Shown: positions 41,701-52,412 of the stretch, one piece after another
How the letters are laid out: the number at the start of each line of letters is the position of its first letter
Numbering within the stretch: the stretch's first letter is position 1
Origin: Onchocerca lupi
Lineage: Eukaryota > Nematoda > Chromadorea > Rhabditida > Onchocercidae
DNA length: 64,000 nucleotides
Reading direction: 5' to 3'
Assembly (NCBI GenBank): GCA_028564675.1
Contig: JAOVVO010000118.1
Span: 62,001-126,000 of the forward strand
Position numbers and translations under genes: made by a program
Notes under the pieces: generated by a model
Seen by the model: only the letters and a program-made list of their open reading frames with translations
Database searches by the model: none
Told to the model about the DNA's origin: nothing

Positions 41701-44700
41701 GCTAATCATTGCCTTCCGAAGAGGGCATATAAAAGTAATTTCAAGTTACATTTGGCGGTACTGAATTAGGAAGAAATAGTGTTTAAATGACTGAAACTTT
41801 GGAAGAGAATAGAGTAATGGAATGGAAAGTTAATTTAATTTTTACGCTGTTAATAGGTTCCGTGTTAACTGTATGAAATATTATTGTTGTTCAGGTAGTA
41901 AAATATATGGTACGACATGTGCAACAATTTCCAAGTGATACTGATTGCTATCGGTTTATCTCTACGATTAGTGAGAAGGTTTACTTTCTGGTCATACTTT
42001 GTTGTTCGCAGCGAGAACTAATAATTGAATGAATAATAAGGAAATTCATCTATATTGTTAGATTATGCAGTACATCGAATCCATTGGTAATAGCATTTGC
42101 GAGTTGGGCTGGATCGTAAAATGACTCTCAGTGCCTGATATCGAGCTTTCATTTATTATCCTATTTATTAGACTCATCGTTTATAACGGCTTTCTCTGTC
42201 CAAGACACAAGCTTCTAGGAAATACGTTAGATTGCAGTGATGTTTTCATGACAAATTTTCATGTGAAATAAGATAGTTATTTTTTTTGTAAGACTATTGG
42301 AAGTTTGACTTCCTATTATCTTTTCTTCTAAATATATATTTTCATAAAGTCAGGATAGGTCTGTAATAATGAACAGTTTATTTTACGTATTCTTTTTAAG
42401 GTCATTCCAAGTTCTATATTCAATCCCTCTAATGTAGGTTCTCTTTCCATCTCATGAGTTGTTCTTAGTGTTCTGTTGATTTTGCTAATAATTTCTAATA
42501 TAATCGGTATTCTAACCGAACCAGTATTTTAGGAATTACTTACAAGATGTCACTTGTGTATGGACATCATTGTTGCAGCAAAAGATCGACAAGCTGCTGA
42601 AGCTAATCGTGCCGCAGAATCTCTCCTGGAAATTTTGGCGAAGGAGGTTATTACATTTGACATTAGCTGAAAAAAATATATCGCTGCTTAGATAAGGGAT
42701 TAGACAATACCTAAAGAAGTTTCAATTAGTCTACCCATCAGATAGCTATGCATTATTCTTCAGGAAGAGCAAGCTAAATCTAAGAAACTTTCAAAACAGC
42801 GACAAAACGAGAAGAAAAAGGCTAAACGAAAAGCCAAAAAAAATCAGTAAGTCTTTTTCGTATACATTTAAAGCAGGATATAAATTACTGATTATTTTGT
42901 TGTACTAAATTATATTATATTATATTATTTTGTGTCATTTTTTTAGAGCTGACGGCAATATTGAACAGAAAGATTCGGAGCGTAAAGACGATGCGATTCC
43001 TGTCAATAATGTTGAGGTATGATGGTCAAATGATTGTTTTCCAATTTTCATGTTAGTTGAAGTGATAAAACGTGAGTTTTAATGTGCTGCACTGCAAATG
43101 ATTTTGCGATAATTAAGTTCAAAAAACATTTTAAAATGCTTTTTAGGAGTCAGCTGATGAAGAAAACAATTCTGAAAAAGCAAACAGTGCTGTAACGGTC
43201 GATGAAAGTAATACACGGAATCGTGATTCGGAGCATGAGGTTTTTGCATATATTTTTTTTTAATGGAAAGTGTTCAGAAGTTGAGGTAATTTTGTGATAT
43301 GCATAATCAATCATATGATCTCTTGATTGGATGTCAGGCATGGTTGTTTCGGTTCATTTCAATTCACAAAAATGTTTTAATCATTTGTCTATTCTGGCCA
43401 GTATAGGCGATGTCTTGATGATTGCTTTATGTTTTTTGGAATAATAAACTGCCTTGATCGCAATTCATATATTTATATGTAATATTGTAGTTAAAAACAG
43501 ATCCACCACGTGTACCTGTATTGTTATCAGATGAACACAGTGCCGATGAGACAGTTTTATTTCCTGAAAATTCACCCACAAAACGCACAATAGGATCGGT
43601 TATTTCTATTACTGCGAAGTCGTCACGACATAGAGTCCGTAAAGAAAGTGGTATGCACTTTTGCTAATGTTAAATTTTTTACTTTGAATTCAAGTCATTC
43701 ATAACTTACAAATTTGCTGGGAATCATTTCAGGCAAATCTGCTGCTCCTGTGAAATCGCCTCCGCATAAAACGGGTAATGGAAATGCTTCGGATACCGAA
43801 TGGATGAAAGCAACATCAAGGAGAAATCCAGTAAGCCTGTATTAATAAAAAGAAGGAGAAATCTAGTAAGACTGTATTAATGATTACATTATACACCACG
43901 AATACTTCTTCCATTTTCGGAAATAATAAGTTCCAAACTTGTAATCTCCGAGCTTTTTAGCTCTGTAACTTGGAAAGCCCAGAATCCTTTGTAAATATTA
44001 TTTTATTTCTTAGGCTGTAGCGGCAAAATTTCTAATTTTAGTGGTAAGAATTGTCAGTATAGAATGGTTTTAGACTAATATTTGAATGACGATTTAATTT
44101 TATAAAACTAAATATTTTTGAACTTTAGTTGAAAATTGGTGTTGAGATACATTTCGGAACTATTCAAGTTACGATAGTTTACGGAAAAAAACAGTCATGT
44201 TAGTTGAGACAAAATGCAGTACTGTCTTAAGAAATTATGGTGGAGTACTGAGTAATTTTCCAAGCCCGGATTATTTTTGATGGCCAGATTTTATATGTTA
44301 ATGTTAAAAAGTATTGAACTTTAGCACAACTGTAATAGCAAACCGAAATGTATATTGTTATGAACATCAGCGTGCTCTGCTATAAAATATTACAGATCTT
44401 TAATTACTATAACTCAGCTATACATTCTACATAGTCATTGATAGTATCCATGTCGTGTTTGAAGAAATTATTTTAATTATGAAGGGATATATACAGCATA
44501 TCGTTAATATCTTTGCCCCCATAATGTACATATTTTTCAAACCGTAAATTTCGATACAATTTATAGGGTGAATTTTTTAAGTGGAATGTTTTTACTTGTT
44601 AGATACGCTTAACTACTAGTCAATTCACATCTTTCTGAATTTACAGAATTTCAGAAAGATGTGAATTAACTAGCAGTTGAACATATTTATTATTATTCTT

Positions 44701-47700
44701 TAGCTCTTCCGGTTTTCTTTTACAGTGTATATCGTAATCCATTTCAAGAAAAGCTGCATAGAATAACTTAATGTAATGAGCGAGTATGGCGCGGTTTAAA
44801 CAGGATACTGGAGACACTCCAATAGTTCATTTGGTTAGGAATGATAACTTGGGTAACTCATCACTAATATTTGTTGAATTTTCTATGTATCCGACAATTT
44901 AAAGAAAAAAATAATGACAACTTTAATGACGAAGAGCATGATTTGGAAGACTATTTGAACAATGTTTTTTACAGTGAATACTTTGTTGTTATAACATTTT
45001 CCTTGCTCCATGTTACCGATTATATTAGATTTAGTATGCGTCAGCGTGCTTTGATGTTCAGTAAAGTCTATTTTTAGACGAATTAAATTGATTTACAAAG
45101 CCTATCTGATTCATTTTTATTTCAGTTTTTCATTGAGATATTCGTATAGTCAGTTATATCATTGTGATTGAATAGTAGCGCATTCTCTTTGAATGTAGTT
45201 ATCTCTCAGGGGTAATATTTCTTTCCTCTCTATATCGTTATTGTATATTCCCATTAAATTGCTAATTTTTCTTTAGTATCAATAAGCTTTCTACACATCT
45301 TTAGCTTTTAAAAATTCATTTAAGTATTTAAAGTTTGAATTATTTTAAGGGAAAAACAATGATGTCTGGAAAAAGTGTTATTTCGGGTACTGCCTCGAAG
45401 GAAGATAGTGGAAATAACACTACAGCATGGCGGCATGTCGACTCGGTAAAGTACTCTTATAAGTAGAGTGTAGGAATTAAAGTTTACCGAAAATTTTGAA
45501 ACTTAAAGAATCATGAAGTAAAAATGAGATTAAACTTGTTGCTAAAGTAAGTTGTTTTAGAGCCGTCGACGTTCCGCCCGGTTGTCCGTATCATCAAACT
45601 CAATAGCCCGTGTTATTGGTCGTGCAGGAGGTAATATCAACGCAATTCGTGAAGCTACCGGAGCATACATTGAAGTTGAGAAGCAAACTGGAAAGAAAGA
45701 GCAGCATGATAGACAAATAACATTAAAGGGTTCCGATGTTGCTTTAAGGTATGTTATCCTGATTGTCCGTCGGTACGGTCTTTGCAATCTGGATGATGAA
45801 TGATATAATTTGGAAAGCTTTATCTTGCACTGGAACTTGCTTTCCATGTTCTGAAGAGCTTTTTTTGGTACATGGAGCAGTGAATATTCCACTAGAAAGT
45901 TTTTTTAGGTACCCAAAAGCGATGGGTGGGGCACTTGGCACCACTGAAAAAGTCAGAGTTAAGTAAGTCAAATAAGTGTGCTTCTGTTCGTTTCTATTAA
46001 ACTGAATGAAACTGATTTTGTCGATATGGATATTTATTTGTCAAAGATCTGTTATTTGATCATCTTTGTAAAGCATCTGTTCCTCTAATTTTCCTTCTGT
46101 GTGTATATCTTAAGATACATATAATCCGGAATTACAAGTGCAGAGGCTTCTTTATAGTCACCTATACTTGTATTAGACATGCCTATTGGTTCAAATTTCC
46201 AGTTTCTTCTTTCCGTACTTTTTTTTTGGTATATGCGAAATACGAAATGATATCGCAATAATACACGATGCTTGTTGCATGCAATTACTTCGTTTGCAAC
46301 GAAGCACAGAATAAATAAATTTAGATATATTTCTCTCATGATCTGTTATTCGAAGATTTGATTTCAATATAGTAGTGGACGAATCAGATAATGTGAATAG
46401 CAGAAATGGCAGGTTGGAAATGGTGGAAGAACCAACTGATATGATTGTACCCAGCGTGCAGTTATTTTTTTGCAATATCAGTTGAAGCACAAAGATTTAG
46501 TCTGTATCATTGGTTTTATAAACATAAATAACTATAAACCACTTTCTTACAACGATTTATCCTATTTTTCCTTTTTTCAGACAAGCTGTCGAAATGATAC
46601 ACGGTTTAATTGATGATAGTGAATGTAACGTAGAAGAGGTGATCCAACGAGTGAGTAGTATTCATAATTTTACCGCTGCTCAGAGTGAGGAAAATAGCAG
46701 TCGAAGTAACCCCGCATTAAATAATGCTACGTCTGCAACGACAACTCCACTTATCCAGAAAAAGTCACATGCCACTGGTACTGCATCATCATATGCACCG
46801 TTAGAGGTTTGCTAGTTTTCTGGATTGACCTAAAATGTACTGCTTATTTCCCCACAAAAATCTCGTTCTCCTCAATCTTTTTTTATAGATCTGTTTTTTT
46901 TCTCTCTCCTTCAGATGTCGCATACTGCAACTGTAGGCAAGAAGGCTCTCCCTTATACTTCTACTACGAATGTATGGGCACAGCGAGCTGCACAACGTCA
47001 AAGTCAGAAAGGTAATTCTATTCGTTTTGGAAATTCTATCTTACCTCGCCATGGTTGTCCTAAATATTATTATTTCAGTAGTGAGCGCAATTGGTTCAGA
47101 AAAGAAACAGAAAATGTCGTCCGGTGCTGCAGAACAGGAAAATACGAATCCTGATCAGGCAGTACACTTACCTGGAATAGTGCATCCTGTGCAGGAGGTT
47201 CCAGTTACGGACACTGCTGCTGCTGCTGTCAAAATTGGGGTAGAACTTACTCGCAAAATAATTTCCTATATTTGTGATTAATGAATGGCTTTTCGTTCGC
47301 TTTTGTTAGGTAACATTTCAGTTTGTTCTGAATATTTAGGATGAAATGCGGAAACATGGAGTAAAAGAATTTTGTCGAGCTCCTGGGCATGCAAGACCAA
47401 CTTCTGCATCCGCTTCAAGTCCTTCGGTATCACCAATTGGTTTGTTTATTTGCTAATTTTCATGATCTTCATATCAACTTCTTCAATCATTATCGATATG
47501 GATAGAAAAATATGCGTAGATCTCATGGTATTTTCTGACAAGAAATAGTATAATTATTAATGGATGAAAGTTCAGATGAGAGATATATAGTAACAGTAGG
47601 TGAAACATTGTGGTTTAAATTTTCCCTTAAAGGCTTGAAATCCCCGATTCATGTCGGAGCTGGTAGCACAATAGTCGTTTCTACTGTCGTTACGGCCATG

Positions 47701-50700
47701 CCAACTGCTACAGTAACTGATATGAAACCTGGAACGGAATTATTTGAAACGTTGGTTCTTATTTTATTTCTTACTATCAGGGAGCAGTGAAATCTGTTTT
47801 CTTTAAAAGCTTTTTTAAACGTTTTTTGGCTTCTCTGTGACTGATTATTCAAGATAGAAATGTGTTTGAAGAATTATTTGTTCATTAGATATATCTCTGA
47901 TACGCATGAAATGAAAGGCTTATACTTTTTATAGTGAACCGAAAATTGAATTTCCCCAAAATATTCCAGTCATTGTTCCACTACCTACTGCATCAGGTGA
48001 TCTTTTACTGTTTTTATTCTATCACTTATACATCTCTATCTTTAATCCGGAAAGATGGATCTTTTCTATGTCTTTCATCTTTAATTCAGAGAGACATTAA
48101 AAACGCGTAAGGTCTGCGTATTGTTTATCTCATTCAGAAATTGCCTTTAAAAGAGTGAAGATTCAGTACCACATTCTGTACTACCTGTGCGATGTGATTG
48201 AAAAAAATTAATGATATGATTTCTTCCAAAATTATGAATAACAAATTCAGACATCGGTGAAAGGAAAATGCAACCACTTCTTGGTACAACTAAGTCGAAC
48301 TTAGATGCGCTGAAGACCAGCTCCATCAACGAGAAACTGTTTCCGGTAAAAAGTTTGAAAACTTAAATTGCCTTAATTCAGATAAAATTAATCAAAAAAT
48401 TTGTGTTTTGTCTGAGTATTATTGAAATTATTGAAAATTATTATGAATATTTTAAAATAATAATGCTTTTTTCCAGTTCATTTAGTCTAAGTTTTCAGTC
48501 ATTGGATTCTGCTCACCCATCTATTATGTCATCGTCGATTGCTAACATTTGGGATGATAATATTGTTGATGATAAACCTTGGGTTGTTCCTACACCGTTA
48601 ACACCAGTGCAGTTGGAAGATTTTGCGAGAAATATCAATGTTCAGCTACCGACTTCAGAAAAGCCCATTAGAGATTACCCGAATACTAGTAGTACAACTG
48701 ATCATGTGGTCGATTTGGCAAAAAATATCGCCAATTTACGGACATCCGTATGTTTTGAAAAGAAAAAGTAGCTTGAAAAACAATCTACCTGTTCCAATGA
48801 TTCATTGTGCAAAATCTTCAATTTCAATCTCATGTTTGATAAAATAGCTTTAAATATCACAAAAACATTTGTATTTGATAGTGATTATTATCAGGAAGAT
48901 AGGCCAACTAATACGATGACTGACGAAGCTTTGGCACGACGCACTTTCTTGGGTGAGAATGTACCGCCTTTCGATTTGAATGTTCCTTTTTCAAATCATG
49001 ATCCTGTTGACTGGAGTAATGCAGCACCTTTCCCAACAAATACATTTGCACGTTGGAGAAATGGCCATTTAAATTCAGCGCCAATCACATCATCTACTCA
49101 AGAAATTGATAGTTCTTCCTGGATAGATCAAGCGAGTATTTTTGCTTCAAAAGAATTTTCTATATTGCTTTTCTTTATTATTGTTTTTTATTAAATACAA
49201 ATGCATGTTTGTTATAGTAATTTATATACCTCGGAAAAAGCATTCATTCTTTCCATTGTTATCTGATAAGTTTAAGGTAGCAGCCCGCCTAGCGTCTACC
49301 CGTCAGGAACATCTACCGTTTCCACCGACTACTTCTTATACAGTCCCGGGGAATTCAGGACATGTTACAAGTTCTTTCGGAACTGATATAGCAAACGTTA
49401 ATCTCAGTCAGCAACAACAGTCGACACAGGCATGGAATCGCATGCACTTCCAACAGGTCATTTTAAATATTTTTCAATATTTTAATTTTAGATAGTTGTG
49501 GATTTAGTTATAATAGACAATCTAGAATCATCAGTTCGAACATTTCTCTAAATCTCAACAAGTTGGGATCTCTCGCTTATTTAGTTTAAGCGATTTAAAT
49601 GTTTTTAAGTTATTTGGCTAAGTTTCTTGTCAAGTTTTAAAAATATGATTTGGCAGGAAACATAATCTCGGGTTGTTCGGAGTCGAACGCAGCTCCTCCC
49701 GCGTTGTCCTTGTTGATCTTTATCGCCTTGGTGATGATTCATCTCGATCGTTTCACCTTTTCCATTTTGATAAGGGTCAGGAATGTTCACAGTTCGTACC
49801 CTTGAAAAACAAAATTTTGCTTTTACCTATTTGTCATTCCCACGGATCTGTGATCGAAATTTGAAGTTTTGCGCCTTATTTCATACAGTCCTACTTTGCT
49901 AATTTTTAGGCTGCACAAGCTGCCAGTAATGAATTTGAAAATTTAACGAATCTTCTCAGTTCATATCGGCCAACAGCAAGTTCACAGCATCAAACGGTAC
50001 CCTCGCAACAACAACAGCAGCAGCAACCACCCCAACCAATTATGCCAATAGGCAATATTAATTACAGTACTGCAGCTGCAGCTGTTGGACCAACCACTTT
50101 TCGAATACCTGCACCACGTTCTCAGATTGCAAACACATCAGTTCCGCCACCGCCTTTTTTTAATTCTCAGATTCCACCACCATCTTCCATGTCGTACCGT
50201 AATGGTATTCCGGTTACTCAGTCTGCAGCGTTAGTTTATCTTCATTTTCCATAATAATGTGCGGGCATTGCTTTTAATTCAGAAAACGATGCTTCTGTCT
50301 TCAAGAATCATTGAAATTGTGCGATACATTAGGAAGCCTTTTGATAAAGACTGGCATTAGCAGCATTATTGTTTTATGATTTTACTAGTTCAATGTGCAC
50401 CGAATTATTTACTCTTGTTGACCAAAACGCTGAATTATTTACTTTTCGTTGACCAAAAAATACATGAAAGTACCTTCGTTTTTTTTTAGAGTGGGATTCC
50501 TGATGCAATAACGCTTATGCATTGCTCACATCATATTTAGAAGTGATCAAGTGTAATTTTGTATATTTTATTTAATTTTGTGAAATTGATTAAGTTTGAT
50601 AATTTTAAAATTAGATTAGTACTTGCATATATTTGTTGCAGGAATGTGGCATGGCCATCAGTCAACTTTGGTGGGCAAGCACAGACAAATACCGTTGCAG

Positions 50701-50762
50701 AAAGTACGCAATTTCCACAATACTCGGGCACTCTACGTGGAAATTGGAATTACAATTGGTAA
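28493..50762 (+). CDS. MASK: MASK family protein (ANKHD1/ANKRD17 orthologue), ankyrin-repeat and KH-domain scaffold, complete
   Basis: Large cytoplasmic/nuclear scaffold that in animals supports receptor tyrosine kinase and Hippo/Yorkie signalling and binds RNA. I join 52 exons totalling 7383 nt (2460 residues; human relatives about 2540-2600) with every phase consistent. N-terminal region 28493-30861 (ATG 28493, exon 1 ends 28531); ankyrin array 1 31237-35037; 32-nt exon 35168-35199; linker 35260-38682; ankyrin array 2 39302-41978; KKEK-type basic segment 42764-42846; acidic/Ser region 42947-43830; exon 45350-45445; KH exons 45561-45748 and 46581-46806; then 46915-47011, 47079-47239, 47340-47439, 47633-47750, 47935-47996, 48251-48345, 48499-48747, 48895-49135, 49284-49456, 49910-50229, 50642-50762. 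The tail is rich in Gln, Pro and Ser and ends in WNYNW. Two introns use GC donors (31622, 38683). The 49284 acceptor is the weakest junction. Array order and KH position match the family exactly. Confidence 0.95.
31237..35037 (+). other. MASK ankyrin array 1 (about 13 repeats)
   Basis: Exons 31237-31336, 31512-31621, 31793-31880, 32090-32172, 32530-32766, 32979-33071, 33150-33250, 33666-33804, 33916-34020, 34381-34476, 34678-34797 and 34891-35037 encode about residues 265-737. Thirteen ankyrin units are recognisable by TPLMEAA/TALTLAA plus GH..VV.LLL..GA, for example TPLMEACCAGH, TALTYAAENGH and TPLMEAAQEGH. Vertebrate MASK proteins are usually given 15 repeats here; flanking half-repeats such as YLDLTKELIEIRG may be degenerate units. 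Confidence 0.95.
35168..35199 (+). other. 32-nt micro-exon of MASK
   Basis: The exon lies between a TTTTTTTAG acceptor and a GTATGC donor. It is needed for phase: exon 34891-35037 ends in phase 0, but exon 35260-35644 must start in phase 2, and direct joining would give an immediate TAA. Inclusion adds FSSFSSNLNT and restores the frame into NLYESQVLL. Confidence 0.75.
36880..37244 (-). pseudogene. Decayed mariner-family transposase (C-terminal part) in a MASK intron
   Basis: On the minus strand, reading from about 37244 down to a TAA at 36934, the translation shows ILHHEKARPHV, then GYE..., then SPSEYHFFKSFDYFL, and in another frame ESRSMEFYATDLNKLVSH ending YRGYSFD. These are the mariner DNARPH region, the YSPDLSPxDYHFF block that carries the third catalytic Asp (here Glu), and the normal C-terminus. 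At least three stop codons and one frameshift interrupt it. About 40 nt beyond the stop, TTGGTGCAAAC at 36881-36891 matches the inner part of mariner terminal repeats. The 5' half and the other terminal repeat are missing. It sits opposite to MASK in intron 36799-37458. Confidence 0.88.
38762..38794. repeat. (TA)16 microsatellite
   Basis: A 33-nt TA dinucleotide run within the MASK intron that starts with a GC donor at 38683. Confidence 0.95.
39302..41978 (+). other. MASK ankyrin array 2 (10 repeats)
   Basis: Exons 39302-39441, 39816-39962, 40105-40260, 40775-40975, 41195-41380, 41570-41734 and 41895-41978 encode about residues 1147-1506. Ten ankyrin units can be counted, from TALTLAATGGH through SPLIIAFRRGH, the number usual for the second array of animal MASK proteins. 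Many exon ends fall inside the GH..VV helix, so boundaries tend to recur at the same place in the repeat. Confidence 0.95.
43818..43881 (+). repeat. Tandem duplication over a MASK 5' splice site
   Basis: Two copies of a 29-nt segment (43818-43846 and 43853-43881) with two mismatches, 35 nt apart. The first copy spans the end of exon 43733-43830 and its GTAAGC donor; the second carries an equivalent GTAAGA donor at 43866. Confidence 0.85.
44611..44678. repeat. 68-nt near-perfect hairpin in a MASK intron
   Basis: Arms 44611-44638 and 44651-44678 pair at 26 of 28 positions around a 12-nt loop, with a possible further two weak pairs outside. Size and shape fit a microRNA precursor. It lies in the 1.5 kb intron 43831-45349. 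No known microRNA seed was recognised. Confidence 0.75.
45561..46660 (+). other. MASK KH domain
   Basis: Split over exons 45561-45748 and 46581 onward. The first half contains SIARVIGRAGGNINAIREAT with the nucleic-acid-binding GRAG (GxxG) loop, then a basic variable loop and ITLKGSD. The second half starts RQAVEMIHGLID, the last KH helix, matching YAVQLINALI of vertebrate MASK proteins. A single-stranded RNA or DNA binding role follows from the family. Confidence 0.93.
45909..45962 (+). other. Candidate 54-nt in-frame cassette exon inside the KH domain
   Basis: A TTTTTTAG acceptor precedes 45909 and a consensus GTAAGT donor follows 45962. The 54 nt encode RYPKAMGGALGTTEKVRV and fit the phase of both flanking exons (two bases left over on each side), so inclusion or skipping keeps the frame. 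Skipping alone gives the canonical KH domain, so inclusion is probably optional. Confidence 0.5.
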
Positions 50763-52412
50763 AAACAATGATTGTTTTAACGATCGCATTGTATATGGGC
50801 AGAAGCATCATTCAATGCTCCAGTTTTAAAATTTCCTTTTGCTTTTTAGCACAGCATCGTTTTATTTTTCCTATCTTACAAATTTCAATTAAAACAAATA
50901 TCTGCAGTTTTAGAATATCCATATATGCAAGTAGCACTCATTGTCTTTTCATTATTGAATTTGACTTCTATTAGTTAATCATATTTCTTTAAATTTTTTG
51001 AATCTTCTAGATCTTTACCGGTTTTTGAAATTTATAACTTATACAATTGCATGTTTCTTGAACGGTATATTTTTGGATATGAAATAATTCATCCAATAGA
51101 ATATGTCTTATCGCTTGTTAGTTCCTATTAATCAATACGTTCGTTGATGCTGCGCTTTATTTCATGTTCCTTTTTGCTTCTTTCTATTAAATCTTCTGGA
51201 ATGTTTTATCAGCTTTCTGGAAATTTCCGGTATGTTTTATTGATTTATTAACGTTTCTCGAAACACTAAAAGTTTGCTGCATATTCTTATGATTGTGAAT
51301 AATTTTATACCTTTTTTATTAAGCCTTTTTTCATTTCTACTTCTGCTACTGCTGTTTTCCTTTCTTTCCCGCTGTCCCTCTTTTTGAATTATTCTACAAT
51401 AAACGGTGTTACGATTATTCAACATCGTTTATATACTGTAATGAATTACGAAAAATATTTGAAGTTTCCATTTTTCAAGGTTTTCAAATTGTCTTATCAA
51501 CTTCAAGTTCTTATGTTTGTATGCTTTGATATATATTATATTGTCGATATATTTTGAAGTATGTTGCAGGCCTTTTTATATTATGTTCTATCTTATTTTT
51601 TAGAAGTTTCAGTTTTCATTTTGTCATGCTTTTCTATTCAAATTTTTGATGTTTCTCAATTTTCCTATACTGCTCATCAAATCTCATCAACGCACAGAGT
51701 AAGCGTTTAAGCGACTTCGCTCTGTCTCTCTTCTGACTTGCTGGTGAATTTTATCGAAGAAAAGAGAAAGAGGTCAAGGTTGCCAAGACCTCCTTTGGGG
51801 TAAAAATCCGCGTAGGGTGAGACAATAATTGTGTTGTTCGTAATCAACTTGAGAATGATACGATGATGGTTTGCCTGTTTTTATTCGTACAACATATTAA
51901 TAAGTTTCTTTGGTTTATTCCATTTTCGTCCATTCATCCTGTTGAATTTTCGGAATACAAAAATACTTCACAAGTTGCCCTATACTATTTTACATGCATG
52001 TGTTTGTGTGTATTTCGTTCTCTTCCTCAATTTGATCTTGTCAGTCTTTAAATATATAAATATTCGATTGTGGCTTGACTTCCTCATTCATTTATTTCAA
52101 ATCAACCAGCTGTAGAAAGCAAATGGAAAACCCACTTAAAATTTGATTCAAATTTTGATGGTCAGTTTAGTTAGTTAATTTGTTTTTAACTCGTTGATTC
52201 ATCTCACAGTGTATTGTTGTTGTTGGAACATTATGCTCGAAATCGAAAGAACATGAAGTTCAGGACGTGGGGAAGAGTGCAGCATAGCACTTTTAAACAG
52301 TCATTTTGTGGATTTTCACACAGTCAATTAAAATCCCAGATTCTGATATCTGAACAGAAGTTGAACCATGGAGATTATAAAAGCTTTTATCTAGAACATG
52401 AAATATTTATTA
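50763..52412. other. Intergenic region between convergent MASK and globin genes
   Basis: Contains the MASK 3' UTR and the 3' UTR of the minus-strand globin. A polyadenylation-like AATAAA is at 51398-51403. A GC-richer patch at about 51690-51830 holds two short complementary pairs (CAGAG 51695-51699 with a CTCTG ending at 51724; AGGTC 51771-51775 with GACCT 51787-51791). No protein-coding signal was supported. Confidence 0.5.

Noticed and set aside
46376..46490. Exon-like stretch VVDESDNVNSRNGRLEMVEE in the KH intron
   Set aside because: The acceptor phase does not fit exon 45748 or the 45909-45962 cassette, giving a stop at once; possibly an old exon but unsupported.
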